Made by a program: the position numbers and the translations under genes. Shown here piece after piece: positions 22,930-33,060 of a stretch of 44,190 nt of DNA; position 1 is the first letter of the stretch, and each line of letters starts with the position of its first letter. Below the pieces are notes generated by a model. That model saw only the letters and a list, made by a program, of their open reading frames with translations, was not told the DNA's origin and did not search any database. Origin of the DNA: Gnetum montanum (taxonomy: Eukaryota > Streptophyta > Gnetopsida > Gnetales > Gnetaceae); assembly GCA_015680685.1 (NCBI GenBank), contig MNCI01025223.1:49272-93461 (forward strand). Direction: 5' to 3'.

Positions 22930-25900
22930 TATAATTTGATCATTAAACAAGTACTTCACTAATAATTTTGTTTAGTAGCTTCTTGGTTTGATGGTTCTTA
23001 ATTACAATGGGTTTAACTTCAAATTTGGTGTTGGATTGCAATGGCAAAGTTCTTAATTACAATGGGTTTTTAATTACTATGGTAAAGTATTCCAATCTAG
23101 TACATATGCAACATCATTTGCATGAAATTTCTTTAGCAAACTTACATGGAAAACTAGACCAATTCTTAAGGTTGCTATAAGATTTAACCAATATGCTACT
23201 TTACCAATTCTTTCAAAAATTTCAAAGGGTCCACAATATCTGGGTGTAAATTTAGTATATTTTCCAAGTTTTAGAGAACTCCTGCTAGGTTTTACTCTTA
23301 GTAATACTTAATCTCCCACTTGGAATTCTTTCTTAAGTTGATGTTGCTATGCATATCCCTTATATTTATCTTGAGTAGCTTGTAAATTTTTCTTAACTCT
23401 TGTAACACTATTTTCCATTATTTTAATTTCTTCTTCCTTCCATTTTATTCTTAAGGTTGCATCTACCCACGTTAGTGGTGTTCGGCAATTACATCCATAT
23501 ACTACTTTGAATGGTATTCAATGTATGGAACCTTGATAATTTTTTCTATAGGTGAATTCTGCTAGGTGCAAATAATTCTCCCAGGATTTTGGTCTACTTC
23601 CAACATAACTTTGTACAATATCTTCTAGTATTCTATTCACACATTTTATTTTTCCATTAGTCTTTGGGTGGTAAGTTGTGCTAAATTTCAACTATGTTTC
23701 AAGATCTTTGAAGAAATTTTTCTAGAATTCAGATATGAACTTAGGGTCTTAGTCCAAGATGATAGATTTTGGAAATCCATGTAATTGAAATACTTCTCAT
23801 ACAAATTTTTTGGTTACTTCTTCGGTTGTGTTTGTAGATTTCAAAGCTATAAAATATGTCATCTTTGATAGATGATCAACCACTACCAAAATCAAGTCAT
23901 TTTCCTTTTTGGTTCTTGGCAATCCCACAATGAAATCCATGGTAACATTTTTCCATTTCTAGGTTTGAACTTCCAAAGGCTGTAATAATCTATTAGGTTT
24001 CTTTTGTTCAGCTTTAATTCTTTGACATGTTGGATAGTTTTTAATGTACAAGGATACATCATTCTTCATTCCAAGAAAGAAATCAGATTTGTGTAACATC
24101 ATATAAATCTTAATATAACTTGGGTGTCTTGCATATGGTACATCATGTCCTTCACACAGCTACCTTAGTCTCCAATTTCTTTCTAGTATGCACATTCTTT
24201 GTCCTTTCATCAATAAACTATTAGGGGTAAGTTGATATTAAGGCTCAGAGGGAATATTGGTTAAAATCTTCCTAAAATAAGGATCTTCTTTAATCTATTC
24301 CTTAATTTCTTCTTCCATAGGGGTTGTTACCATACCTATCATCAAGTTTCACATTTGACTAAGAGCATCAACTATCACATTTTTCTTACCGAGAGTATAT
24401 TTGATTTCAAAATCATATTCAACCAATAATTCTACCCATCATCATTGACAAGTATTCAAAATAGGCTACCTCTACAAATATTCTAAACTTTTATGATCTA
24501 TTTTTATTACAAACCTTTTTCCACAAAGATAATGTCTCCAAACCTTCAAAGCATGAACAATTACTAGTCATTCTAGATCATGGGTTGAGTAATTTACCTG
24601 AGCTCCTCGTAATTTACAAGATTCATAACATACCACTTTATCTTCTTATGAAAGTACTGCATCAATTTCTATTCCACAAGCATCCGTTGATACTTCAAAT
24701 GGTAATTCTTCATCTAAAATTCTTAGAATAGGTGATTTTGTGAGTAGCATCTTTAATCTAAAGAAAGCTTCCCTACATTTTTCATCAAACTTGAATACAT
24801 GTTTTACTTACAAAAGGTTAGCCAAGGGGGCTACTAAAGTAGAGTAATCTTTAATAAAATGTTGATAAAAACCTGCTAAGCCTAAAAAACTAGGAACCAT
24901 TGTAGTATCTTTTAATTCAAGCCAATCCCGAATTACACTAATTTTTGCTTGATCTACTTACAATCCTTTCTTAGAAACTATATAGCCCAAGTAAGAGACT
25001 TCTTCTTCAAAGAGTTCACATTTACTTAATTTAGCTTTCAACTAATGTTCTTTAAGAATTTCCATTATAATTTTCAAATGTTTGACATGTTCGTCTCTTA
25101 ACTTAGAATAAACAAGTATATCATCCATAAATACTATAACAAACTGATCAAGATATTCATGAAAAATATTATTCATTAATGCCATGAATGTTGTAGGTGT
25201 ATTAGTTAATCCAAATGGCATCACAATAAATTCGTATAATCCATACCTTGTTGTGAAAGCAGTTTTCTCAATGTCTTTCTCCTTAATCCTTATTTGGTGA
25301 TAACTTGATTTTAAATCAATCTTTGAAAAATAACATGTACCCATAAGTTGATCAAACAAATCATCAATTCTAGGCAAAGGATAAGTATTTTTAATTGTCA
25401 CTTTATTTAATGTCTGATAATCAATACATAATCTTAACGTACCATCTTTCTTTTAAACAAACAAGATTGGTACACCCCAAGGTGATACACTAGGTCAAAT
25501 TTTTCCTTCTTCCACTAGTTGATCTAATTGTACTTTCAATTCTCCTAATTCTGAAGTGGAAAATATATAAGGGGCTTTTGAAATAGGTTGTGTACTAGGA
25601 AAAATATTAATAGTATGCTCAAAAATTCTTTTTAGAGGTAGTTCTCTAGTTTCACCAAATACTGAATCTTTATATTTCATAAGTTCTTTTGGAATCTCAA
25701 TAGCTAATGATTTCTAAGGTTGGGTTACTTTGACAACCCACATTGTAGCACCTTTTTTGACTAGTCTTTTGACTTGTTTAATGATTATCGTGTGAATTTT
25801 TTTTGTTGTTCCTACCCTCCTTAGAACCCTGACTCTACCAATGGTTGGTATTTTTAAAATACAAGTTTCAAAGTGGGCAATAATATTGAATTCTTGCAAG

Positions 25901-26214
25901 AAATACATTCCTAAAATCGCATCAACATCACCTAGTTCAAATTCAAAGAATTCATAAATAAAAGGCATGTCTTGCAAAGTAAAGGTAATTTCACTATACC
26001 TGGTATACTTGCTCATGATCATTCCATCTGAAAGTTCTATCTTAATAATTTTCTTGGAATGTAAACTTAATTTCAATAAATTAATTAACTTTGGAGAAAT
26101 AAAGTTATCACTAGCACCACTATCAATAAAAAATTTAATTTTTCTAGCTTTAATTGAACCTTCAAAAACTAGTAAAGAAAATTGAAATTTATGCAAACCT
26201 AATTTAGTTTATGC
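22930..26214 (-). pseudogene. pol: pol of element A: protease, RT, RNase H, integrase, chromodomain-like tail
   Basis: A single frame can be followed from 26214 to about 23090 with no frameshift but more than 20 stops. Protease: FFIDSGAS near 26130, active-site Asp kept. [18 protein letters not shown] near 25390, MPFGLTN near 25220 and the catalytic FMDD at 25120-25131. RNase H: STDACG near 24690 and VDALSQM near 24310. Integrase: zinc-finger region near 24150-24000, with the first Cys changed to Tyr (NYPTCQ), and MDFIVGLPRT near 23940. The catalytic Glu region reads NGKIKCVNR near 23590, so Glu is replaced by Lys. The tail KIISEVLV near 22950 resembles the end of a chromodomain. A short local duplication near 22995-23075 disturbs the tail. 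Stops replace Gln, Arg (TGA TGA for an expected Arg pair near 24430) and Trp. Confidence 0.9.
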
Positions 26215-27377
26215 TAATATCTTCTTCATGGATATGGTGGTGGTTGGGACTTTTCCTTTGTTCATGTTTGAGTTGGGTTTTTTATTCCTGATTTGATTGG
26301 TCCTTTGTACCCTTTCTCATAATTTTGGACAATCTCATTTAAAATTATCTTCACCACAAATAAAACATCCTAATCTTGATTGAGCTCTCTTTGTTGGTGT
26401 TTCTTCTACTATTGCTTGTCAACAAGTTACTTGTCAAAGGGTAGTTCATACTTGATTTGATTCTTCATAATCCTTAGTAATTCTGTATGCTTCATCGATT
26501 GTTTGAGGATTATGTGCTTGTGTCTGGGGACACAATTGTCCATGTAATCTACCAATAAACTTTGAAGCCAATTCTGCCTCATCCTAGTGGCTTACATATT
26601 GAGAAAGATCATAGAACTCCTTGTAGTAATCTTCTATAGATCACCTTTCTAATCTTAAGAAATCAAATCTCATTTTTCACTCTTTAAGGAAAGAATTGGT
26701 TACAAATTTTTGTTCAAAATCTCGACCAAAATTAACCCAATTTGTAATCAAACCTTGAAATATTAGTCCATTCCGACATGTTGTTGCAAGTCCTCTTAAA
26801 TATAAGGAGATAACTTCTAAATGTTCTTAGCTTAACAAATTCAACATATCGAAGTAATTTTTTATTATATCAAGCCAATCCTTCGCTTTGGCACTAGATC
26901 CAAGGACTCCATCATAATGATCTAATTTTACATTCTTGACATGAACTTGAGTTAGTAATTCTCTGGGTGTATTATGCCAATTCCTGTATCCCTCACCTTT
27001 GGTTTCTACTCTATGACCTAAAGAAGGGATATTGGTCTCTTGGTGACCAGCAAATAGGGGTTGGTTTCAATGTGGATCCGTTGGGGGAACCTTCTCTTGA
27101 TCTTGATGTTGATCTCTAGGTGGAACATGGCTAGGATTTAAAGATTTGGTGAGATGGTCTGTTAATTTCTTGATGGATTTTGCAAAGGAATCCATCTTTC
27201 CTTGCACGTCTAACAATTTATCCTTTAAACTCTAGGACAATTCCTAATTTTTACAGACATATTCTAAATCTTTGTCCTGAACCCTTGACTAAACTGATGA
27301 AGCTCTTCTTGAACACCCCTAATCTCATTAATTTGATCCTCAAGGACATTCATCTGTTCATTGACTTGGGATTCCAT
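26215..27377 (-). pseudogene. gag: gag of element A
   Basis: A likely start at 27377 (MESQVNEQMNVLED) opens a coiled-coil N-terminus. A one-base frameshift near 27280 moves it into the frame shared with pol. Capsid-like sequence follows: LDHYDGVLG near 26920, the region around NWVNFGRDFEQKFV near 26740, and EDYYKEFYDL near 26625. A zinc-knuckle remnant (CFICGEDNFK then DCPK, about 26375-26320) has Asn where His is expected and a stop within it. The frame runs into protease without a visible gag stop that is clearly original, so gag and pol were probably one polyprotein. Confidence 0.8.
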
Positions 27378-27721
27378 CACTCTCCAATGTATTCTTCAGG
27401 TTACAAACATCAATAATTTGAAGCAATTAGGTGGTTTGGCAATCCTTGGCCTCTATGGTCCCTTTTTATGGACCTCGAAATAGTTTATCAGTAACAAAAG
27501 AGGTTAAAACTATCATTTATTTCTACATGGCCATAGAATCCTAATTTGTTTTAGGACCTTAAATAATGGATTAAAAGCTAATTTTCTATTTTCTGAAGGC
27601 TAAGTCTAATTATTCCATTGCATCGAGAAGGTTCAATTCTATTGGAATCGATTTTTGTTTGGTTGAAAATGGACTCTAGATTCAAAAGTTATGGTTGTTT
27701 AAGTCTACCAAAAACTTACAG
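27378..27721. other. Leader sequence of element A next to gag
   Basis: Noncoding sequence between the gag start and the 5S-like fragment. It has no frame and no repeat that I can see. Confidence 0.4.
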
Positions 27722-27772
27722 CTTCCCAAGAGGTCACCCATCCCAGTTCTACTCTAGGTTGAGCATGCTTAA
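27722..27772 (-). ncRNA. 5S rRNA-derived fragment (promoter half)
   Basis: The minus strand contains TTAAGCATGCTC, AGAGTAGAACTGGGATGGG and TGACCTCTTGGGAAG in that order. These match the plant 5S rRNA region that covers the A box, intermediate element and C box (roughly bases 50-100). Both sides diverge immediately, so it is a fragment and not a gene. Cassandra TRIM elements carry 5S-like sequence in their LTRs, and this may be a remnant of one. The fragment has the same orientation as element A. Confidence 0.75.
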
Positions 27773-28079
27773 TTATGAAATTTTTATTTTTGTTATTACC
27801 ATGGTGAAAATTTTGAATTTTGAAAATTATTTTCATGTATTTTTTATTTAAAACAATGCATCAACAATGGGAATTTTGAATTTCCCATGAGTTGATGAAA
27901 ATTTCAAAATTTTTATCAATTGCCAAAAAATTTTAAATTTTCTGTTAATTGATGGAAAATATTTTTCATCATCAAAGGTAGGGCTAGCTGCTAGACAGGG
28001 GCAACAATGATGCAAGAAACATGAACAATGTTAGCAATGTAATAGTGGAAGTGAACATTGATGGTGGCAGTAGAAGAAA
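27773..28079. other. A/T-rich sequence with imperfect palindromes
   Basis: Runs such as GATGGAAAATATTTTTCATC (27951-27970) and repeated GGGAATTTTGAATTTCCC-like phrases give small imperfect palindromes. No coding frame. Confidence 0.45.
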
Positions 28080-28970
28080 ACATCAGTGGTGGCAAGGGCT
28101 ACACTAGGAAGCCCATATTAGGGTTCACGTGGCCCTTGATAGGGCAAGTGCAACCCCTTCCAAAGCTTGCATGGCCCTTTTCAAGGCCTACATGGCCCTT
28201 TTGGGGCCTACACGGCCCATCAAAGGGCTCGCAAGGCCCTCCTTAATGCCTAAAGAATCCTCTCTAGGGCCTACGCAGCCAAAAAATGAGGTCCACACGA
28301 TCAGCGTTGTGCATGATTTCTAGGTCACCGGTAGCCCTAGAGGGCATCGGCGTGCCTGTGATTGGTAACCTTGTTGGTGCCAAGGGTGCCTGTCATCTAC
28401 AGCATCATCGATGCCATGGGTGCCTGTGATCCATGGCACCAATGGTGCCTATGATCTATGGTGCCATCAATGCCCACGGAGCACCAAGGATGCCTCTGAT
28501 CCACGACACCATTAGTGTCCTACAACATAATAGAGGGCAAACACTGCAGGACATGGTACAATGACACAGTGGTAAACCAAGTAATGATGGTACATGAAGA
28601 CTAGACAATGGCAACATGTAAAAGGGTGATGCGTGGGGGGCGTAGCAGTGATGCATAGTAACTGGGCAATAGTGACACATAGAAAGATGACATGTGGGGG
28701 GATGACAACAATGTGAAAGGTAATGAGAGAGGGTGGTGGCAACATGGAAGGCAACGTGAAGGGCCCAAGAGGTGACAACTAGGAGCGACACAGTGTGTGG
28801 CAACTAGAGGTAACACGTGGGTACCCTTGGCTAGTCCTTAGGGCTAAACTAGCTACCACTAGCCAAGCCTACAAACCTTGCTGAGGCTAGCAGCAGGGTT
28901 GATCATGGCCAGCAACAAGACCGATCATGACCAGCAGTAGGGCTAGTCATGGCCCTGCCAAAGGGAATTT
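28080..28970. repeat. GC-rich minisatellite cluster inside element A
   Basis: Several adjacent degenerate tandem repeats. At 28125-28245 units of about 22-26 bp contain AAGGCCTACATGGCCCTTTT. At 28335-28515 units of about 33 bp contain GGTGCCTGTGATCCATGGC. At 28560-28820 units contain GACATGTGGGGGGATGACAA. At 28860-28970 units contain GATCATGGCCAGCAGCA-like phrases. CpG is common here, unlike the rest of the window. Frames that stay open on both strands here are by-products of the repeats. Confidence 0.75.
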
Positions 28971-29473
28971 TTTAAGTAATTATGAATATTTGGTGGTCAG
29001 GGTCGAACCCGCGACATCCCATTTTTTCATATATTATTTTTTTAATTAAATGAATAAAAAAATTAAAAATTAAATTTAAAATTTAAAAAAAATACTTTTT
29101 AAATTTTAAAATTGCACGTAACCCAAGAAACACCATATCTCCAAAACTATAAGTCAAATTTTGATGAGATTGGTACCATTGGAATTGTCTTGGAGAGCAC
29201 TACATGTTGAGCTAGTGATAACATCATTTTGGTATACCTAGAAATCACAAAATCATAAAAAGTAAACAATAGCTTTATTAAATCATTAATTAACTTTAAG
29301 TTAATACTTCCTCTTTTCTCCTGCTAAGATTCTTGATATTCTTTTATAAATACATGAGAGAAGAAAGACTTTTCCCATCATAGTTCAATCTCAACAAAAG
29401 ATTGAAAGATTTCCTCAGCGGAGAAGCTTGAAGATTTCTATCATCAACATAGAGGATTTTAACCATCATCAAC
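28971..29473 (+). promoter_or_regulatory. A/T-rich block, then a TATA box and 5' leader of the antisense gene-like unit
   Basis: After an A/T-rich run (29025-29115), a plus-strand TATAAATA lies at 29345-29352. It is preceded by GATATT at 29335. About 120 bases later an ATG sits in good plant context (AACATGGC) at 29474. The promoter would point against element A. Confidence 0.5.
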
Positions 29474-31685
29474 ATGGCCCCAAAGAATCCTACTCAGGCT
29501 CCTTCTTCAACTCTAGGTAGCTTCAAATCATTGTCCATTCTTTTTCACCAAAATAGTGTAGTTACTACTTCCAACCTTATGCATGATTACTTAGAAAGGA
29601 GAAGTTTTAGTATCTTATCACTTCCCGATTATCTAAATTACTTATGTTCACTATTTTCAAGGCAACTAAGTGTAAATACTTAATAATTCAATGGTGCAAT
29701 ATTTATAATAATAGTATAAGCACCACTTCCCAACTATTTTTTGGGCCGATAATGATTCTTTCATCTAGTATTCGAATAGCCTTGGGTTTTCACTAAAGGA
29801 AGGATCCCTTACTTTCTTAGATTTTCTCCCCTAAATTTAAATTTTTTTGCCAAAAATAATTATTTGATTATGTTATTGATTCTGCTATTGGCAAAAGCCA
29901 CTTTCTTCATGGAGATTTCATGAATGAAATTCACTTTGAATTGCGTCAATTTATCCATAGTAAGGGTTTATGGCATCAACACTAATCTTATGTTACAACT
30001 TTTTCCATCTATATACTTCATGGTGCCATAACCAGGAAAATTTATGATTGGTCACTATCTTGTTTTTCTGCTTTGTAAAATGCCATGAGTGAAGTTGCTA
30101 CTACCAAATAAAATCTCAGTAAATCATATATCATATGTTGCATACCCTTGATCATGTGTTTAATTCTGAGTTATAATCCTTCAAGCAAACTCTTTAGCCT
30201 ATACAATCCCAATTTATGTCTTGAATTTCTTGAAGAGGATAGAATTATAAAGAGTAAGATTGAGGATAGCAAAAAAGACCAATTCGTTTTGTAGTAGGCT
30301 AGAAATCAAGAGGGAAGCAACGAGGTATTTTACATGTTTATGTATTCTATATTTCTATTGTTACTTATGTTTCTTCATGTATTTATTGATAGTGCAATCT
30401 AGGATGCAGAATGAACCAATCCAAGATGCATAGATTCCAAGAGAAGATTCTCAGACTACACAAACTGAAAGTGCTCAAGGTGCTTCAACCATTTGTAGGG
30501 TTTTTCCATGATAAAAAATCTCACTTAGCAACTCCAAGGTATATATCTAAACATATATGTATATAATAGCCTAGTTTAATGTGTTATTTGCTTTTTTAAT
30601 AAATTCTCCTTTTTACAAAGGCAACGTATTGGGCAAGGTTCTAACAACTAAAGAAAAAATGACCAACAACAAGCCCAACAACAAGATACAAGACAAGATA
30701 AGGAGAGGGAACCAAAGGTAAGTTTTAATTATTTTAAGGTTTTAATACATCCCTTTTCCTCTTCTTATATGATGTTGATCTTTTGTATTGCAAATGTCTC
30801 TAATTCAAAGGTACTTTATACAAGAAATGAGAAGAGATGATACCATAAGTGCCAATGCTAAATAGACCTGCACTCCTCTAGTTTCCACCCCTTTGTCTAG
30901 ATAACCACATGTGGCATCTACACATGCAACCCAAATAAGGGGTTTCTTACTACAGACTGTGCCAACATTAGTTGCTAGGTCCATTCCAGTAACTCCTTCT
31001 GTCTCTATCTCAAGTTTCCACTACTCACTCGGGCAAATGGTGGAAGCTACTAAGGAAGAACTTATTATTTTTTAGCATCTAGGTCAACAAAGCACGAGGA
31101 ATAGTCCTTACTTTGTTCACAAAGATATCTTCCAGATATGGGACTCCTGATCATGCAACTTCAATAAGGATTATGAATGGGTAGAGATTTGTGTTCCATC
31201 GTCCTTTCATTCAATTCCTAAAGATGCTCTAAAGGTTGTCCAAAATCTAGAGCAACTACTACGAGAGTTGGAGAGTGCGACATGTCTTGCTCGTCATCTA
31301 CTGACACATGAGCAATACCTTCAATTGAAGACTGATTAGCTATAGGTAAGTATTTCTACTCTTCTTATTTTTTCTTCCATTTGATCTTCTTCTTCATGAT
31401 TTCATAATTTTGAATCTTGTTTTGTATGTGCAGAGGAAAGAAAAAGAGTGGCAAAAAGACATGGATGATTGATCTTTTCAAACAAATGTGCTGGAGACCC
31501 AACTGAAAAAGAAGAAGGAGGCAGTGACTACAGCAATGAATACCAATAAGTACATGAAGTAATTGTCTAGCAACTTGGCGAGATGCAAAAAGATGCTCAT
31601 CATAAAAGATGTCACTAATGAAGAATGGGAAGCACAATTGAAGATAGTTTCAAATCTCCTTGACGCATTTCAACAAAATGACTAA
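29474..31685 (+). pseudogene. Intron-bearing gene-like unit antisense to element A (ORF A)
   Basis: The family is not recognised. Coding-like segments: 29474-29683 (MAPKNPTQAPSSTLGS...), a frame from about 29860 to 30324 (IDSAIGKSHFLHGDFMNEI), a short acidic-Gln exon (~30403-30538), a Gln-rich exon (30621-30717), a 535-bp exon (30811-31345) and a last coiled-coil exon (31434-31685) ending FQQND-stop. Between them lie four GT-AG intervals of intron size: 30325-30392 (68 bp), 30539-30620 (82), 30718-30810 (93, GTAAGT donor) and 31346-31433 (88, GTAAGT donor, TGTGCAG acceptor). The last junction keeps phase exactly; the other junctions are approximate and a frameshift near 29690-29860 is needed. 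Remaining stops sit where Gln or Arg fits. It is probably a captured gene or an antisense accessory ORF; it is broken. Confidence 0.6.
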
Positions 31686-31857
31686 CCACTATTGTGCTTC
31701 TTGTTTTTTCCTTATTCAACATCTTCCCGATTTTTGTGTTCCACTTCTTCCCTTTCTATCACTTCTTCCCTTACATGTATTCTTCTTGGATGTACTTTTT
31801 TTTCTTATAATAATGATAAAATAATATTTTTTCCACTTTGGCTCCTTAATTATGGCT

Positions 31858-31870
31858 TTCTCTGATATCA
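31858..31870 (-). other. Primer binding site of element A (tRNA-Met type)
   Basis: Two bases inside the 5' LTR the minus strand reads TGATATCAGAG, against TGGTATCAGAG complementary to initiator tRNA-Met. The one difference is G to A. Confidence 0.75.
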
Positions 31871-31872
31871 AA

Positions 31873-32369
31873 TGTGACATCCTGTTCCTGGATGTTGTAA
31901 AAATATGATCATTCATTGCTTAATTCATCACATTCTTATGTAATACAATGGAAACATCATAAAATACCTAAAAATGATTAACTAGTAAATGAATAACTGG
32001 TACTCGAAATAGGAGAGAAAAAAAATTTATTAATAAGAGAGAGTATTGTAACGCCCTCTGGGTTATCTTCCCATGTCACTTAAGCCTTACAGGCAATCCA
32101 GCACTACCACCACAATTAGGCTATCCAACCAAAGGGGTGGTCAGTACCTTCTTGTCCCACTTCACCCAACTCTCGTTACTTGCCTTTCCAAGCCCAGCAA
32201 CTCCATGCTGGCATGACCTCTAAACCCAACCTTAAATGACATAGGTTGAACCCATTCCCGAGGGATACATGAATAATCATAACTCCTCATAATGAGGTAC
32301 CCCTCCATTTGAAGGTTAATTACATTTTCATAATTTGTTTCCACCCTTAACAAGGAATGGGACATTACA
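31873..32369 (-). repeat. 5' LTR of element A
   Basis: 497 bp. It aligns with 22189-22672, starts TGTAATGTCCC and ends GATGTCACA on the minus strand, and is followed outside by the AAACC target-site copy. Confidence 0.93.
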
Positions 32370-32374
32370 AAACC

Positions 32375-32428
32375 TAAAATTGTAAAATGGAAGATTAGGA
32401 TGCAAACTTGGGAAGTAGAAACCTTAAC
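32375..32428. other. 54 bp of pre-insertion sequence between elements A and B
   Basis: This short unique piece lies between the right target-site copy of A and the left target-site copy of B. It continues the flank left of 22184 and leads into the flank right of 42150. Confidence 0.8.
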
Positions 32429-32791
32429 CATGTTGATGAGCGGCAAGGTATCCCTACGCTCAACCATATGAATATCAGCGTACATGCACGATCTGGTCAA
32501 ATTCCAAGGACTAAGTGCCTATGCACCTTATGGAACAAGAATGGGTTGATCAATCGTTATCTTCCCAAGCTTACTTGTATGTCACAATTGTATGGTTAAG
32601 TAAACTTGAGGCATATGATTTTTATAATTTTTTTGTGTTTTTATGTCCTACTACTAATAAGGAGGGAGAGAGATAACTAAGTGACTAATTTAATTTAACT
32701 GCTGATTAACTAGGCTTTAATTAATCTTAACACCAGTATCTGTTCTCGCTTGCCGTACACATTCTAAACCAATGCAACACTACTGGGATTA

Positions 32792-32840
32792 NNNNNNNNN
32801 NNNNNNNNNNNNNNNNNNNNNNNNNNNNNNNNNNNNNNNN
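32792..32840. other. Assembly gap (49 N)
   Basis: The flanks GGGATTA and AAATAATT match the other LTR at 41650-41656 and 41939-41946. The missing stretch there is 41657-41938, so the gap really represents about 282 bases. Confidence 0.95.
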
Positions 32841-32953
32841 AAATAATTCTAACTTTGTGAGGGAGAAAAGGCAAGAGTTTGGGTAAGAGACTAAAATTAA
32901 CTATGCAAGCCAAGTGCACCTGCCTCTTATTTATAGGCAATGAGGCAGGACGC

Positions 32954-33035
32954 AATATCAGGTATCCGACATCACATAACAAGCTCCGATATCACAGACC
33001 TGATATCGCAGATTCAATATCATGGCCTCGATATC
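32954..33035 (-). promoter_or_regulatory. GATATC array in U3 of the 3' LTR of B
   Basis: GATATC-like hexamers start at 32954, 32968, 32988, 33002, 33016 and 33030. Spacings are 14, 20, 14, 14 and 14 bp. The array lies upstream of the LTR TATA box on the minus strand. Confidence 0.75.
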
Positions 33036-33046
33036 ATGGTTCATCA

Positions 33047-33060
33047 TACCCCCTCAACTA
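33047..33060 (-). other. Polypurine tract of element B
   Basis: The minus strand reads TAGTTGAGGGGGTA directly before the LTR start TGATGA. Confidence 0.85.

Larger units (their letters stand above)
22189..32369 (-). mobile_element. Element A: chromovirus-type Ty3/gypsy retrotransposon with a long leader
   Basis: The LTRs at 22189-22672 and 31873-32369 are flanked by a perfect 5-bp duplication AAACC (22184-22188 and 32370-32374). On the minus strand the order is 5' LTR, tRNA-Met-type primer site, ~4.5 kb leader, gag, protease, RT, RNase H, integrase, chromodomain-like tail, polypurine tract, 3' LTR. The RT signature and the order of domains are those of plant chromoviruses; I cannot place the clade. 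Total length is 10,181 bp. LTRs differ visibly by more than 10 percent, mostly transitions, so the insertion is old. The leader is far longer than usual for this group and contains antisense gene-like sequence. Confidence 0.9.
32434..33046 (-). repeat. 3' LTR of element B (with assembly gap)
   Basis: Plus-strand ends are TGATGAG and TCATCA. Without the gap it is collinear with 41299-42144; replacing the 49 Ns with the 282 bp found in the other copy gives exactly 846 bp. A minus-strand TATAAATA lies at 32928-32935. Confidence 0.93.

Noticed and set aside
27773-27980. Terminator or MITE from the A/T palindromes
   Set aside because: The palindromes are short and imperfect and show no target-site duplication or consistent terminal repeats.
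28058-28816. Overlapping open frames on both strands
   Set aside because: They arise from GC-rich short tandem repeats; composition is extreme (His/Cys/Pro runs) and several frames are open at once.
28998-29012. tRNA-like B box (minus strand GGTTCGACCC)
   Set aside because: No A box at a suitable distance, no cloverleaf and no 3' end. A lone B-box-like match is not enough for a tRNA or SINE call.
29696-30324. Using the ATG frame at 29474 as one long exon
   Set aside because: That frame closes at 29683 and the later coding-like frame is different. An intron or a frameshift must lie between, and I cannot place it.
31365-31637. Minus-strand 90-residue ORF
   Set aside because: It is the shadow of the last intron and exon of the antisense gene-like unit, which read better on the plus strand.
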